From Spiroplasma sabaudiense Ar-1343 (GTDB lineage Bacteria > Bacillota_I > Bacilli_A > Mycoplasmatales > Mycoplasmataceae), in the NCBI RefSeq assembly GCF_000565215.1, contig NZ_CP006934.1, forward strand, positions 558,001-622,000: a stretch of DNA of 64,000 nt, written 5' to 3'. Shown here in pieces: positions 30,895 through 41,762 of the stretch (position 1 is the first letter of the stretch; each line of letters opens with the position of its first letter). A program made the translations under genes and the position numbers. Below the pieces are notes generated by a model. That model ran no database searches. It was given only the letters and a program-made list of their open reading frames with translations, and had not been told where the DNA came from.

Positions 30895-31839
30895 TTAATA
30901 AAAATTATTTTTTAAAATAAAAGTAATACCTTTGTCTGTTAACATTCGTCCCTTTGAGGTTCTTTTTATTAAGTTTTGAATTAAAAGCGGAGGTTCAACA
31001 ACCGATAAAATAACTGAAACCGGTGTTGAAATTATGTGGGCGATTGTTTCAACCCCAACTGGTTGATATTCTTTAACAATGCTTAAATAATTAACATCCA
31101 TTTCATTCAGACCATATTCAAAAATATTCATTTTTAATAAAATCTCTTTAATTCTGGATTCTGATAAAATTTCATTGTCTTCATAAATAATATAATCATG
31201 AATTCGTTTAAGCAAGTTAATGGCAATTCGAGGAGTTTGCTTACAATAACTTGACAAAATATCAGAAAATTCGCTTGTAAAATTTAAATGGATTTTTTTT
31301 GCAGCCGAGGAAATGATGCTACTAATTTCGCTTTTGGAATAATTTTTGAGGTGAAGATTAATTGCAAATCTATTAGTAAATGGGACGGGAAGCTTATTTA
31401 ACTCTGTTGTTGCTACAATAATTGTCACTTCTGGAATTTTTAAATTAATGATTTTAGAGTTATAATCTTTGCCAATAATAAGACTCATTTTATTTTCTTC
31501 CAAAACAGGGTACAAAATTTCTAATACCTCTTTGTTAACGGCATGAATTTCATCAATAAATAAGACCTCCTTTTCTTTAACCATAGTTAAAGTGGAGATT
31601 AAATCACTGGGTTTTTGTAAGCTTGGTCCATTTAGAATATGAATTTTTTGGTTCATGACATGAGCAATTAAATAAGCAAGCGATGTTTTTCCCATTCCAC
31701 TAGGGCCGTGAATTAAAATATTATCAAGACTTTTATTTTGAGTTTTTGCTGAACTAACATAGACTTTTAAATTATTTATAACACTTTCTTGACCGAAATA
31801 GTCCTTTCAGTTTTTTGGTCTAAATGACTGAATGCTCAT
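30895..31839 (-). CDS. ruvB: Holliday junction helicase RuvB
   Basis: RuvB drives branch migration at Holliday junctions with RuvA. The 314 residues include the entry SIQSFRPKNWKDYFGQESV (Trp from UGA), Walker A ILIHGPSGMGKTSLAYL, Walker B VLFIDEIHAVNKEVLE, sensor VTIIVATTELNKLPVPF and the winged-helix part VNYLSIVKEYQPVGVETIAH. The C-terminal domain is somewhat divergent. The start overlaps the ruvA 3' end by 20 bases. No ruvC is seen nearby. Confidence 0.95.
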
Positions 31840-32395
31840 TTTCAACCACCGTTTCTAAGACTCTTTGAAACATTTCATCTAGTTTCAAATTTTGATTAGT
31901 CTCTTTTATTGCTTGATATATAATTTGTTGATTATAACCTAGTTTTTGCAAACTCTCGATGACATTTAATTGTTTGCTATTATAAGTTACTTTAAAAAAT
32001 ACTTTTTGTAAATCTTGAATAATAATTTTTGATGTAAAAGCTCCGATGCTCTTTAATCCCTGTAATTGATCAAAGTCATTATTTTTAATTATTTCCAAAA
32101 ACTCAAAATAACTGAAATTTTTCATCAATAATTTTGCAGTTTGAATCCCCACTGTTTTTATTTTTATTAGCTCATTAAATAATTTTTGACTATCCGAATT
32201 TAAAAAACCATAGTAACTTGTTTCAAACTCAGAACTGACCTTAGAAAAAAATACCTTTGTAATACCAGTTGCAGATAACGGACTGCTTACCCCTTTTATT
32301 TGAAAATAATTTAGTTGATAACCAATCTCCATTTTACTTTCAATGATAAAAGTTTCGCCTTGAATCGAAACTATTTTTCCAATTATATAGTGCAT
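31820..32395 (-). CDS. ruvA: Holliday junction DNA-binding protein RuvA
   Basis: The 191-residue RuvA has an OB domain (MHYIIGKIVSIQGETFIIES, GYQLNYFQIKG), helix-hairpin-helix motifs (ELIKIKTVGIQTAKLLMKNF, DQLQGLKSIGAFTSKII), and a flexible C-terminal RuvB-binding domain (IESLQKLGYNQQIIYQAIK). I place the start at ATG 32395 with GGAAGGCAAGAT upstream; an earlier in-frame start would add only ten residues. It overlaps ruvB. Confidence 0.93.
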   Translation of the reverse strand: MHYIIGKIVSIQGETFIIESKMEIGYQLNYFQIKGVSSPLSATGITKVFFSKVSSEFETSYYGFLNSDSQKLFNELIKIKTVGIQTAKLLMKNFSYFEFLEIIKNNDFDQLQGLKSIGAFTSKIIIQDLQKVFFKVTYNSKQLNVIESLQKLGYNQQIIYQAIKETNQNLKLDEMFQRVLETVVENEHSVI

Positions 32396-32440
32396 ATCTT
32401 GCCTTCCACATTTAATTCGTGGCAAAGTTAAAATTCTTAC

Positions 32441-32473
32441 AAAAAAAGAAAAATTTGGGAATTACCCAAATTT
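32441..32473 (-). terminator. Hairpin terminator over the rpsU stop
   Basis: AAATTTGGG (32451-32459) pairs with CCCAAATTT (32465-32473) around the stop codon, and the minus strand then reads TTCTTTTTTT. It separates rpsU from ruvAB. Confidence 0.85.
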
Positions 32474-32626
32474 ACGATTTTGTTTTTGTTTATAAATACG
32501 TTTTTCTTTTTTACTTAAGTGATATTCACGTTTACGAGCTTCTGCTTTATTTGCTGAAGCAACTTTTTGAAAACGTTTTAATGCTTTTTCGATTGGTTCA
32601 CCTTCGTGTAAAGTAACACTAGCCAT
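32462..32626 (-). CDS. rpsU: Ribosomal protein S21
   Basis: This 54-residue protein (MASVTLHEGEPIEKALKRFQ, then KAEARKREYHLSKKEKRIYK) is S21 of the small ribosomal subunit: the acidic N-terminal loop, then a basic helix ending in a Lys- and Arg-rich tail. The gene is too small for most searches but has a ribosome site (TTGGAGTTG) and its own promoter and terminator. Confidence 0.96.
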   Translation of the reverse strand: MASVTLHEGEPIEKALKRFQKVASANKAEARKREYHLSKKEKRIYKQKQNRKFG

Positions 32627-32650
32627 CTTTTTCAACTCCAATTCAATTAA

Positions 32651-32679
32651 ATTTTATAAAATTTGTAATATTTTTTCAA
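32651..32679 (-). promoter_or_regulatory. Predicted promoter of rpsU
   Basis: On the minus strand TTGAAA (32674-32679) and TAAAAT (32651-32656) are 17 bases apart, close to the sigma-70 consensus, and lie about 25 bases before the rpsU start. Confidence 0.6.
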
Positions 32680-32776
32680 CTAAAATTGAAAAAAATTTAA
32701 AAAATTTTTTTTGCCTTTAAAGGATGCAAATTAGAGTTTTTTTAGTAAAATCATTAAAAGATTGTGAGAAAACACT

Positions 32777-33946
32777 GTGAAAAAAATTAATTTAATTGTA
32801 ACTGGTGGAATAGCTGCGAGCAAAAGTAAAGATCTATACCTTCTTCTAAAAGAAAAATACGAAGTAGCAGTTATCTTAACAAAAAATGCTAAAAAATTTG
32901 TTAATTTTGAAGGTATCCAAACCCATGAAGAAATTTTTGACTCTGAATTTTATGAACCACATTCAACAGGGCAACATATAAATAAAACTTTAGAGGCAGA
33001 CTTAAATATCGTCTATCCTGCAACGTACAATTTTATCGGTAAAATTGCAAGCGGAATCGCCGATGATTTAGCGACTTTAATTTTTGCAGCAAGTGCTCAT
33101 AAAACATGATTATTTCCAAGTATGAACGATCGAATGTATAATAATGCAGTTTTTCAAATTAACAAGCAAAAATTGAGCCAAAATCCCTTGATTAAATTTT
33201 TTGAGCCAAATTATGGGCGATTAGCTAGTGGTCATTTTGGAATCGGAAGAGCACTTGAACCAAGTGATGTTTTAAGTGCATTACAGACACCGATTTTATT
33301 TCCAAAATTAGCCAATAAAAAGGTTTTGCTTAATTTTGGTCGTACTCGCACCTACTTAGACAAAGTTCGCTATTTAACAAATGAAAGTTCAGGAAAGATG
33401 GGTTGAGAAATATTTCAGGCTTTAGAAAATAATGACTGTTGAGTTACTGCTGTTCACGGAGATTGTGATTTTTTAGTTCCTAAAGCGAATAATTTATTTT
33501 ATGCTTCAACAAACATAAAAATGCTCGAGCTTATGGAGTTGCAATTTGAGCAAGCCAATATCGTTATTTGCTTGGCTGCTTTAAATGATTTTCAAACTAC
33601 AAATCCTGTTAATGAAAAAATTGAAAAGCGTTTCTCAGGCAAAGAACTGCTTCAAGTCAATTTTGAACCTGCAATCGATGTTTTGAAAACCTTAGGAACC
33701 CATAAAACCAATCAGTTTTTAGTTGGTTTTTCACTTGCCAATTCTTTTGATTTACAAAAAGCTTGGCACAAAGTCAAAGAAAAAAACTTAGACTTATTAA
33801 TTTTGAATTTGACTAGTGCAATGAGCAGCGAAAATAATCAAATAAAAATATTGGTCGCTAAATCAGGTCAAGTCATTGAATTTGATGAAATGGCTAAAAC
33901 TAAAGTTGCTAAAATAATTTTAAAAACTATAAATGAATTAATTTAG
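32777..33946 (+). CDS. coaBC: Phosphopantothenoylcysteine synthetase/decarboxylase
   Basis: CoaBC couples 4'-phosphopantothenate with cysteine and decarboxylates the product, two steps of CoA synthesis. The N-terminal flavoprotein domain shows NLIVTGGIAASKSKDLYLLL, VILTKNAKKFVNFEG, EADLNIVYPATYNFIGKIA and SGIADDLATLIFAASA, then LFPSMNDRMYNN. The synthetase part has LLNFGRTRTYLDKVRYLTNE with SSGKMG, the nucleotide-binding signature. The start is GTG 32777 and the frame uses UGA-Trp at several sites; length is 389. The N-terminal domain lacks the usual Met-Asn-pair pattern in places, so it is divergent. Its 3' end overlaps that of the PTS gene by 9 bases. Confidence 0.88.
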
Positions 33947-35833
33947 TTTATTTTTTTGCATCATTTTCTTAAAATTTTGGTATGCTTGTTTTTCTTCTAA
34001 CTGATTTTTTAAATGATTTTTATCCTTTTCAAAGATTAAGGCGTAAATCCAAAGCTCACTTCCATAAGTTAACTGAGTTTTATCTATTTTTATAAGGAAA
34101 TAATTGTCTAGAAATTTAATACTCTCAACAAAAGGTTGGGATGTCAAAAAACCAACATCAATCTGGTTATTTACAGAAAAAAGCTTTAAAAACTCACCAT
34201 CAACAACTCCCCTATCGGAACTACCCAACTCCCCTACCGAGGTTTTAAGCCTTTGATAAAGATTTTTCTCCCTACTGTATTCATTGAAAAATTGTGGTTC
34301 TGAAAAATTAGTACCTAGACTTGCTTTAAAGCGTGGTTTTTTATACAAGAAGTAAAAACTAACAAAACTAATAACCCCAAAGCCAATACCCAGGATTGGA
34401 ATTAAATATATTCTTGTATTTTGACCTTGATTAACAACTGTTGGGAGAATTCCATTAATAATATAATCCATTAAACCCGTGGAAAAAGTCGACCCCACTT
34501 TTATCTCAAATAAGGTTGTCAACATCGCTTGAAGGCCTGCAAATGGGGCATAAAAGCCAAAATAAAGCAAAGGGTTGGCATATAAGAACAAGAACTCAAT
34601 TGGTTCAGTAATCCCCATTAGACTTGACATTAAGATTGCTGTAAGATAATAGCCACGATTTGCTTTACGCTGTGACTTATCTAAATTTAAAAATAATGCT
34701 AGAGCAATTGCTGGTAAAACAAACATTGAGTTAGTAAAGCCCCCAGATGTAAAACGGGTAATCTTTAAACCAGCATCTCAAAAGTCATCAACATTAACCC
34801 AAGAATTATTTAAAGCAAAAACTCCTGCAATTTGATCTCCTTGCGCACTTCAAAAGTCAGTTCCTGTTCCTTGTCATCATAGATCAACTTGGGGTGAAAA
34901 ACTTTCAAAACCATGCTCAGCTAAAGAAAACTTAACTGCTGCAATTAATTGTTCATTGACTAAGTTTCTATCAATTAATCAACTCCCAAATAGCCCTTCA
35001 GGGTTTTCACCAATTCCATTTCCAACAAATTTTTCTAAAATTTGGTACTGATAGTCAATCAAACTACCCCCAACACTTGTTCACCAAAATGGACCGTGTC
35101 AAATTACTTGACCTTGAATAATTACTAAAAACCTTTGAATTGTTTTAAAAATTAGTGAGTCAATTCCAAACGGTAATTTTGTTGTTCACTGACCAAATAA
35201 ATTCAGTCCTAAAACAACTCCAGGTCATATTAAAATAAATAGCACTGCTAAAAAAATGGTCACCAAAGGCATTATCAAAAGTACGAATCGCTCCTTGGCA
35301 AACAAGTTTAAGCCTTGGGGTAATGTAATATTTTTAAACTTGTTATAAACAACAATAACAATAACACCAACCGCCAAACCACCAAAAACACCAGTTTGCA
35401 TTGTTGGTATTGCAAAAAAATAATCCAGCAAAACTTTAGCACTCTGATTTTTATAAAATCAAAGATTAACAGTTCCATCCCCATTATTTTTAATAAAAGC
35501 ACCAATAAAGCTGATGAAAATTAAATAGCTTAATACCGCAGCCATGACTGCAAAGCCCTTATTCTTAGTGAAACCAATAACAATGGCAATACAAAAAAAT
35601 AATCCTAAATTTTTGAACAAGACATTTCCAAGAAAATTGAATACTTTCACAAGTTGGTCTTGGTTATCAGAAACATTTGTAATAATATTGGCGATTGATA
35701 AGAAGAGTCCAAAAATTGGCATTAAAATAATTATCGGAAATAAACTAGATCCAATCTTTTTAAAAAATGATGTCGGACTAATTTTATTAAAATCTTTAAT
35801 TGCAAATTGAGATAAATTTTTTTCATTTTCCAT
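33938..35833 (-). CDS. PTS sugar transporter EIIC, glucose/GlcNAc type, with non-standard tail
   Basis: The 631-residue protein is an EIIC permease of the glucose superfamily. About 10 spans are seen, such as PIIILMPIFGLFLSIANIIT and GVIVIVVYNKFKN. EIIC signature regions are TRFTSGGFTNSMFVLPAIAL and GITEPIEFLFLYANPLLYFG (the GITEP substrate motif). After the membrane part come about 120 residues that should be EIIB, but the CxTRLR-type Cys motif is absent; instead there is TSQPFVESIKFLDNYFLIKI. UGA-Trp codons are frequent. It starts at ATG 35833 with a weak ribosome site. It needs a partner EIIB or EIIA elsewhere. Confidence 0.85.
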
Positions 35834-35868
35834 AATATTGTCCAACCAATTCTTGTATTATTATACAA

Positions 35869-35895
35869 AAAAAATCTCTTTCAAAGAGATTTTTT
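35869..35895 (-). terminator. Hairpin terminator after ldhA
   Basis: AAAAAATCTCTT (35869-35880) pairs with AAGAGATTTTTT (35884-35895) with a three-base loop. It lies ten bases past the ldhA stop. Confidence 0.88.
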
Positions 35896-35904
35896 GTGAT
35901 TAAC

Positions 35905-36897
35905 TTATTTAATTGGGTTTTTACAAGTTCCAGTTTCTGATAATTCTTTAATGTTTTCAAAACTTGTTTCCACCATATTTTTGATGGCTTCATCAGTAAA
36001 GTAAGCAATATGGGGGGTTACAATAACACGCGGTCCCATATTGATTAACTCTTTATGAATTGCCACTGGCATATTATTCTTTCATTTTTCAAAGAAAAGT
36101 TCATCCTCTTTTTCAATTACATCTAAAGCAACTTGTTTAATGTGATTTGATTTCAATCCAGCTACTAAATCTTCTAAATTAATTAATTCCCCTCTTGAAG
36201 TATTAACAATTATTGCTCCTTTTTTCATTTTAGCAATCGAATCTTTATTAATGAAATGTAAATTTTTTCCTGGAATATAAGGAATGTGTAGTGAAATTAC
36301 ATCACTTGTTGCAAGTAATTCATCCAACTCTTTATATTCTAAAATCCCTTTTGCATTGTCGTTTTTAAAAACGTCATAACCAATTACATTGGCTCCCATT
36401 CCTTTTCAAGCTTTGGCAGTTTCCAAACCAATTCTTCCTGTCCCAATAATTCCGATTGTTGAATTTCTAGCTTCAGTTGAAAACATGTTTGAATCAACAG
36501 TGAAATCTTGGTTCTTAAACTTTTCATAAAAGTAAAAGTTATTTCTTAACATTGACATTCCCAATGAGAATGCTAATTCACTAATTGCATTTGGTGAATA
36601 TGACGGAACATGACCCATTTTAAATCCAAGCTCTTGTGCTTTTGGAATATCGATGTGGTTAGTTCCAACTGTTCTAGTTAGTAAATACTCAATTCCAAAA
36701 CCTTTAATAATTTCCAATCTTGGAGCAGTTGCATAACAGTTAGTCATTAGCAAAACTGCATCGTGTCCTTTAGCTTTTAAGACTGTCTCATCATTTAATA
36801 GTTCTTCAACCAAAGTTAGCTGATGCTTGTATTGCTCATTTATCTTATTAAAGATCACAGCCTCAACTTCTCTAACACCATAACAAATAATTTTCAT
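35905..36897 (-). CDS. ldhA: D-lactate dehydrogenase (2-hydroxyacid dehydrogenase family)
   Basis: The enzyme reduces pyruvate to D-lactate and regenerates NAD. The 330 residues contain KAKGHDAVLLMTNCYATAP, EYLLTRTVGTNHIDIPKAQE, the Rossmann motif STIGIIGTGRIGLETAKAW, GYDVFKND, SDVISLHIPYIPGKNLHFIN, VNTSRGELINLEDL (catalytic Arg), VALDVIEKEDELFF (Glu) and RVIVTPHIAYFTDEA (His), as in LdhA-type enzymes. UGA-Trp occurs at 36406 and 36082. The start has AAGAGGAGAAAAA. A perfect dyad and a promoter lie upstream. Other D-2-hydroxyacid substrates are possible. Confidence 0.9.
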
Positions 36898-36935
36898 TTT
36901 TTTCTCCTCTTAAAACAATAAATTTAGCTATCATA

Positions 36936-36969
36936 AATTTATTTATAAGCAAAAGCTTATAAATAAATT
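36936..36969. promoter_or_regulatory. Perfect 15-bp inverted repeat at the ldhA start site
   Basis: AATTTATTTATAAGC (36936-36950) is the exact reverse complement of 36955-36969 around AAAA. The right arm overlaps the predicted -10 box (36967-36972). A repressor binding here would block transcription; the same dyad would form an RNA stem in the leader. No U tract follows it on the minus strand. Confidence 0.8.
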
Positions 36970-36996
36970 ATATGATAAATTTTATAATTAATTCAA
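36967..36996 (-). promoter_or_regulatory. Predicted promoter of ldhA
   Basis: TTGAAT (36991-36996) and TATAAT (36967-36972) on the minus strand are 18 bases apart. The position about 70 bases upstream of the ldhA ATG and downstream of deoC fits. Confidence 0.65.
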
Positions 36997-37013
36997 TATA
37001 TTTATTTTTTTTT

Positions 37014-37673
37014 TTAATAATTTTCGTTTATTTTGCCTTCAACAATCTGAACGCCACCGCTTGTTCCTAAGCGATCAGCTCCAGCTTCAATCATTTTAAT
37101 AGCATCATCTAAATTTCTTACTCCTCCGGCTGCTTTTACTTTTGCCTGATTTTTGACAGTTTGTTTCATTAGTTTAACATTTTCAAGCGTTGCCCCAGCA
37201 GTTGAGAAACCTGTTGAAGTTTTAACAAAATCCAATTTTGCTTCAAGGGCCAACTGACAGGCTTTGATTATTTCATCTTGAGTTAGTAAGCAAGTTTCTA
37301 AAATTACTTTAACAACATTATTGGGCGCTGCTGCTTTAACAGCTTTCATATCTTCTAAAACAACATCAAATTGCTGGCTTTTTAAAGCCCCAATGTTCAT
37401 TACCATATCAATTTCGGTGGCCCCCATTTTTAAAGCTTCACTTGTTTCAAAAGCTTTAACTGTTTTTGAGTTAGCCCCTAAAGGGAATCCGATGACTGTT
37501 GTTATTCCAATTTCTGTATTTTTTAATTGCTCTTGAGCTAAACTAACTCAATACGGATTAACACAAACTGTTGCAAAATTGAATTCTTTGGCCTCTTGAC
37601 ATAGTTTAATGATTTGAGCTTTTGTTGCTTCTGGTTTTAATAAAGTATGGTCGATATATTTATTTAAATTCAT
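37014..37673 (-). CDS. deoC: Deoxyribose-phosphate aldolase
   Basis: DeoC splits 2-deoxyribose 5-phosphate into glyceraldehyde 3-phosphate and acetaldehyde. The 219 residues have [34 protein letters not shown] (Trp from UGA), [64 protein letters not shown] (the Schiff-base Lys) and [20 protein letters not shown] with a proton-relay Lys. The gap from the oxidoreductase gene is one base, so they are coupled. Confidence 0.96.
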
Positions 37674-37674
37674 T

Positions 37675-38655
37675 TTAATTTTCTCCTATTTTCTCATGAT
37701 TGCTTTCAATTAGATTTAAAACTCTGATTGCTTCAATGCTAATCTCTAAAAGGTAATCTCTTAAATTATATTCTTGATTATTAATCATTTCAATGAATGT
37801 TTGAATTTCAAAATCGAAAGCATCTTGATTTAAAAAGTTTTTCATTTCGGGATTTTTCAAATCATTATGATTGGTAATGGCAATTTCTGTAAGTCGAGTC
37901 AAATTTTGAAAAACCAAGGTACTAGAATCAGATAGTAGTTCACTACCAATTTGACCATGACTTGATTTTGAATTTGTAATTGAAACTAACGTATCGTTTT
38001 CGTGCTTCAAAATAACAACATTATTTAAAGCTACTCCGTTTGGTAATAAGTGAGCCATCGCCTTTACTTCTTTAACTGGACCAAATAAACTAATCGCTAA
38101 TTCAACTGGATAAATTAGAGTATCGTAAGTGGAACCCTTTCCTAATTTAGCGTCAAATACTGATTCAAAGATTCCACCTTTAACTGAACTCATTCGACTC
38201 GAATATTGATTAAATGAAAGGTTTGCTAAAAAAGGATTATTTTCCTCAACTCAATCAACCAAATGTTTAAATTGTGGAAGGTGAATAGTTTTAAAAGCCT
38301 CCATTACAAAAACATTATTCATTGTTGCAATTTGACCCAGTTCCAAAGCTTGATGAGCATCTAAGGTTATTGGTTTTTCGATTAGCACATGTTTTTGTTG
38401 CAAAAGAAAATACTTGGCTTGCTCATAGTGCAATCCATTAGGAGAAGCGATGTAGACTGCATCAACTTCATCAACAATTGTTTCAAATTTATCAACAGCT
38501 TTAGCAGTTTTAATATCGTTATCCTTAATAAAAGTTTTGGCTTTTTCTAAAACTCGCGAATAGACACAAGTAATTTTCAAAGATATATTTTTTTTGGCAG
38601 CCCTTGCAAATTGACTGCAAATCTCACTAGTTCCTATTGTGGCAATTTTAATCAT
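37675..38655 (-). CDS. Gfo/Idh/MocA family NAD-dependent oxidoreductase
   Basis: The N-terminal Rossmann domain ([20 protein letters not shown]) and the motif [20 protein letters not shown] then [20 protein letters not shown] identify the family; the EKP Lys is present. The C-terminal alpha/beta domain carries a divergent [16 protein letters not shown] region. The 326-residue length fits. Substrates of the family are sugars or inositols; the specific one is not readable. I use ATG 38655, which has the better ribosome-site spacing (AAGGAGAAGATGTTG); ATG 38661 is the alternative. deoC follows at once. Confidence 0.9.
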
Positions 38656-39235
38656 CAACATCTTCTCCTTCTAAAAACGGATTTTTTTTATTTGTTATCT
38701 GCTTTTCGGTTAAATTGGTTGGAATAATTGGAGGTAAATTTTTTTTAACTTTTTGCGCATCCTGATTTTTTTTAATTTGATTTTGACGATTAAAAAATAT
38801 AATTTCATTGACTCGACTAAAAGTTTCTAAAATTGAAGCCCCGATACTAATAATCATTGCAGCAATTAAAAAACAAATTCCTAATGTTAAAATAATATTT
38901 TTTTCATTAATTGTCAGGGCAATACCAGCAAATATTAAACTCAGTCAATATGTTAATACCATTAACCCAAAAACTGTAATGATATAAAAGTTATCTTGTT
39001 TCTTTGGAACATACTGGGTTTTAATTTTTAAAAATAAAATTATTGCAATGTAACAACCTAAAAAAACCAAGCCTAAACTAGTTAAAACTCAAATAATCCG
39101 ATCAATGATAAGAGCAGCTGCTAAATCGTCACTGTTTTTAGTCACTTTTAAAATTCCTAAGACAAAAACCATAAAAACGGTTAAAAAATAACTTGTATAA
39201 ATAAATTTAGCGTAGACATAATTTTTGGGATTCAT
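38648..39235 (-). CDS. Four-span membrane protein, 195 residues
   Basis: The product has four hydrophobic segments: YTSYFLTVFMVFVLGILKV, IIWVLTSLGLVFLGCYIAII, ITVFGLMVLTYWLSLIFAGI and TLGICFLIAAMIISIGASIL. A basic cytoplasmic tail rich in Lys and Asn (RQNQIKKNQDAQKVKKN) and a Pro-containing end (PPIIPTNL) follow. I recognise no family. It overlaps the oxidoreductase gene by eight bases and follows nagA by three, so it belongs to a nagA-deoC unit. Confidence 0.8.
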
Positions 39236-39238
39236 TAT

Positions 39239-40384
39239 TTATTCTCCAAAGACAATTTTTCCTTCAGAAATTGTCTTCACAACTTTCAAATCTTTATCCA
39301 AAATTACTAAGTCTGCTAGTTTATTTAAAGCGATGCTCCCAGTTTGATCAAAGATTTGTAGCTGCTTTGCAGCGTTAATTGAAGTCATTTTAATTAAATC
39401 TGTCATTGAAAAACCACAAGTTTTTAAAAAGAAGCGCACATTGTAATCATAAGTTGCCCCAGCTCCAGCAAGAGTCGAAGTTCCTTTTAAAACCACTTTT
39501 ATTCCTTCTTTTTCAACCTCTAAGCCTCCGAGTTTATAATCTCCATCTGGAAGCCCTTTAGCGTTCATAGCATCAGTGATAACAATAATTCCGTTTGGAC
39601 CTTTAATTTTATAAATTAATTTTAGGGTTTCTGGTTGAATGTGAATGCCATCAGTAATAACTTCAACAACAACATCATCGTGTAATAAAGCAGCTGTTGC
39701 TAAACCTGGCTCGTGTTGGCTAACACCACTCATTCCATTAAACAAGTGGGTAATATGTCTAATTCCAATTTGATAGTCAGCTTCAAACTGACTTGCCCTC
39801 ATATTACTGTGACCTGCACTTGGAATAATATTTTGACTTAATAAAAATTTTGTAAACTCACCATCTTGTAAGTCACTTGCATAAGTCACCATACGAATTG
39901 TATTATTTGCTAACTTCACCAATTCTTCCATTATCCCAATGTTGGGTGCCATCAATAGTTTTAGCTCGTGTGCTCCTTTTCGTTCTGGGGAAATAAACGG
40001 CCCCTCTAAATGTGCTCCAAGACATCGAGATTGAGATAAACCATTTTGCTGACTCATGAAGTTGCTAAATTCTTTTAAAATTTTTTGATTATCAGCAATA
40101 CTATTGGTAACTGCCGCTTGTAAGTATTTTGTAATTCCTTCTTGGGCTACTTTTTGAGCAAAGTTATTGTAGCCAGCCACTGTTCCGGTTTCAAAATCAG
40201 TTCCATAACCTCCGTGAACATGAACATCAATAAATCCAGGCAATATTCACGAACCTTGAAGATCGATACCTGGTTCATCACATTTTCCTTCACCAATTTT
40301 TGTGATTTTTGTTCCCTCAACTTTTAAAAAACCTAATTCTATAATTTGATTTTCTAAAACAATTTTTGCATTTTTAAACAGCAT
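39239..40384 (-). CDS. nagA: N-acetylglucosamine-6-phosphate deacetylase
   Basis: NagA deacetylates GlcNAc-6-P so that amino sugars can enter glycolysis. The 381 residues include PGFIDVHVHGGYGTDFETGT (metal site), CLGAHLEGPFISPERKGAHE, PSAGHSNMRASQFE, THLFNGMSGVSQHEPGLATA, VITDGIHIQPETLKLI and ITDAMNAKGLPDGDY (catalytic Asp), then TSINAAKQLQIFDQTGSIAL near the end. Start ATG 40384 has the strong site TTCGGAGGG. nagB is not in this window. It may feed from the EIIC transporter nearby, although that is 5 kb away. Confidence 0.96.
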
Positions 40385-40466
40385 TTTTAAACCCTCCGAA
40401 TACTTATATGTTAAAGCAAATTAAAACAACTTTAAACCCCCTTCTTTGTTTTTTTAAAAAATAAAA

Positions 40467-40496
40467 AAAGCTATCTATTTAAAAATAAATAACTTT
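40467..40496 (-). terminator. Hairpin terminator with G-U pairs after the membrane protein gene
   Basis: On the minus-strand RNA a 14-base arm beginning AAAGUUAUUUAUUU pairs, with G-U wobble at two sites, with AAAUAGAUAGCUUU and is followed by U. The same DNA gives C-A mismatches on the plus strand, so it works only in the minus direction. Confidence 0.8.
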
Positions 40497-41745
40497 AAAT
40501 AATTTTTTTAATAAAGAACGTCAATGATATTAGTCCAATTGTGATTGAAGTAATTGGGATTAAAACCGCAAAAGTTTCACTGTAATTAAATAAGTCCTTA
40601 AACCCAAGTCATAAAACTAATTGCACAATTACCCCGACAATAATTAATAGCACTTGCTGAAAAAACATAATTTTGTGTTGGGCAATCTTAACAATTTTTC
40701 CAATTAAAATTCTTTGAACTATTGTTGGAATAAAAGTTAAGACGGCAATAATTAGAACCACAGTTGTAACAATGAAATGCTCTGGTTGGCTATAGTCATG
40801 AATTACTCCTGGGGCCAGAATTGAAAGTGCAAAACCTCCAACTGCAACTCAAAATCATAAATTCTTAAATAACATTTCCCTAAATTCACGTTTTGTATAA
40901 ATACCGCGATAATCAATTCAGTTATGGAAGTGTTGAATTTCATCGCGACTTTTATTTGAATACATTGCTGCAAAACGAAAGACAATTGCGTTAACAGCCA
41001 CAATTGATGCAATTGGACTTAAAATTACCAAGAATACCAATGATGTAATTACCAATCCCTCGTTAACACTTCAGTTTTGAAAACTTGGTCCAAGCGAATT
41101 TAAATGGTCATTTATTCCTGAAGTCAACAGTCCAGTTAAATGAGAACTAAATAAATATTTTAGACCAGTTATATACTCAAAAACATGAATTAATTTAATA
41201 TTAACGATTTGCTGGTTATTATGAGTTCCCCCTCAGGCACTAAGTATTCCTGAATCTTTAAGATTGGATTCCATTGATAAAAAAATAATAAATCCGATAG
41301 CCAAAAAAACAATAGCAGAAATTCCAGCCACATAAATAATTCACTGATTAATTTTTCTAATTTCATCATAGCGATATTGTTTGGTTCGATCAATAAGGAT
41401 TTTATAGCAATAAATTCCTCCAAAAAAGAAAAAGCCAATAAAACTAATTGGTAATAAAATTACCAAAAATAGGACAAAACATCCAAAAACAAAAGGAACC
41501 CCAATTTTTATCATTCCATTAAACGAAAAGAAGCCCAAGGCGAAGTATGCTAAGGAGAACGGGTTTTGAACGTTGCTTGCAACAACATCTCAATAACCTT
41601 CATTGACTTCTCCACCATTGGGGCGAAGTTGGTTAAAAATAGCGTCACTGTCAATGGCTGGGACTAAACTAAAAATCACGATTAAACACAAGATAAAAAA
41701 TGAAGTTGATGTTATTGTTGCTATTGTTAACGCTTTGTTTCTCAT
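40495..41745 (-). CDS. Multi-spanning membrane protein of unknown function, 416 residues
   Basis: About nine hydrophobic segments are visible, such as LTIATITSTSFFILCLIVIF, GVPFVFGCFVLFLVILLPIS and IYVAGISAIVFLAIGFIIFL. A loop near residue 190-235 is hydrophilic and includes SHLTGLLTSGINDHLN. No transporter family motif is clear. UGA-Trp codons lie at 41590, 41341 and later. The start ATG 41745 has TATGGAGGTATAAAT upstream. It follows recD2 closely (17 bases) and ends in a terminator. I do not recognise it. Confidence 0.75.
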
Positions 41746-41762
41746 ATTTATACCTCCATAAT

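Noticed and set aside
36936-36969. Terminator of deoC
   Set aside because: The stem is not followed by a U run on the minus strand and lies over a good -10 box, so a regulatory dyad fits better.
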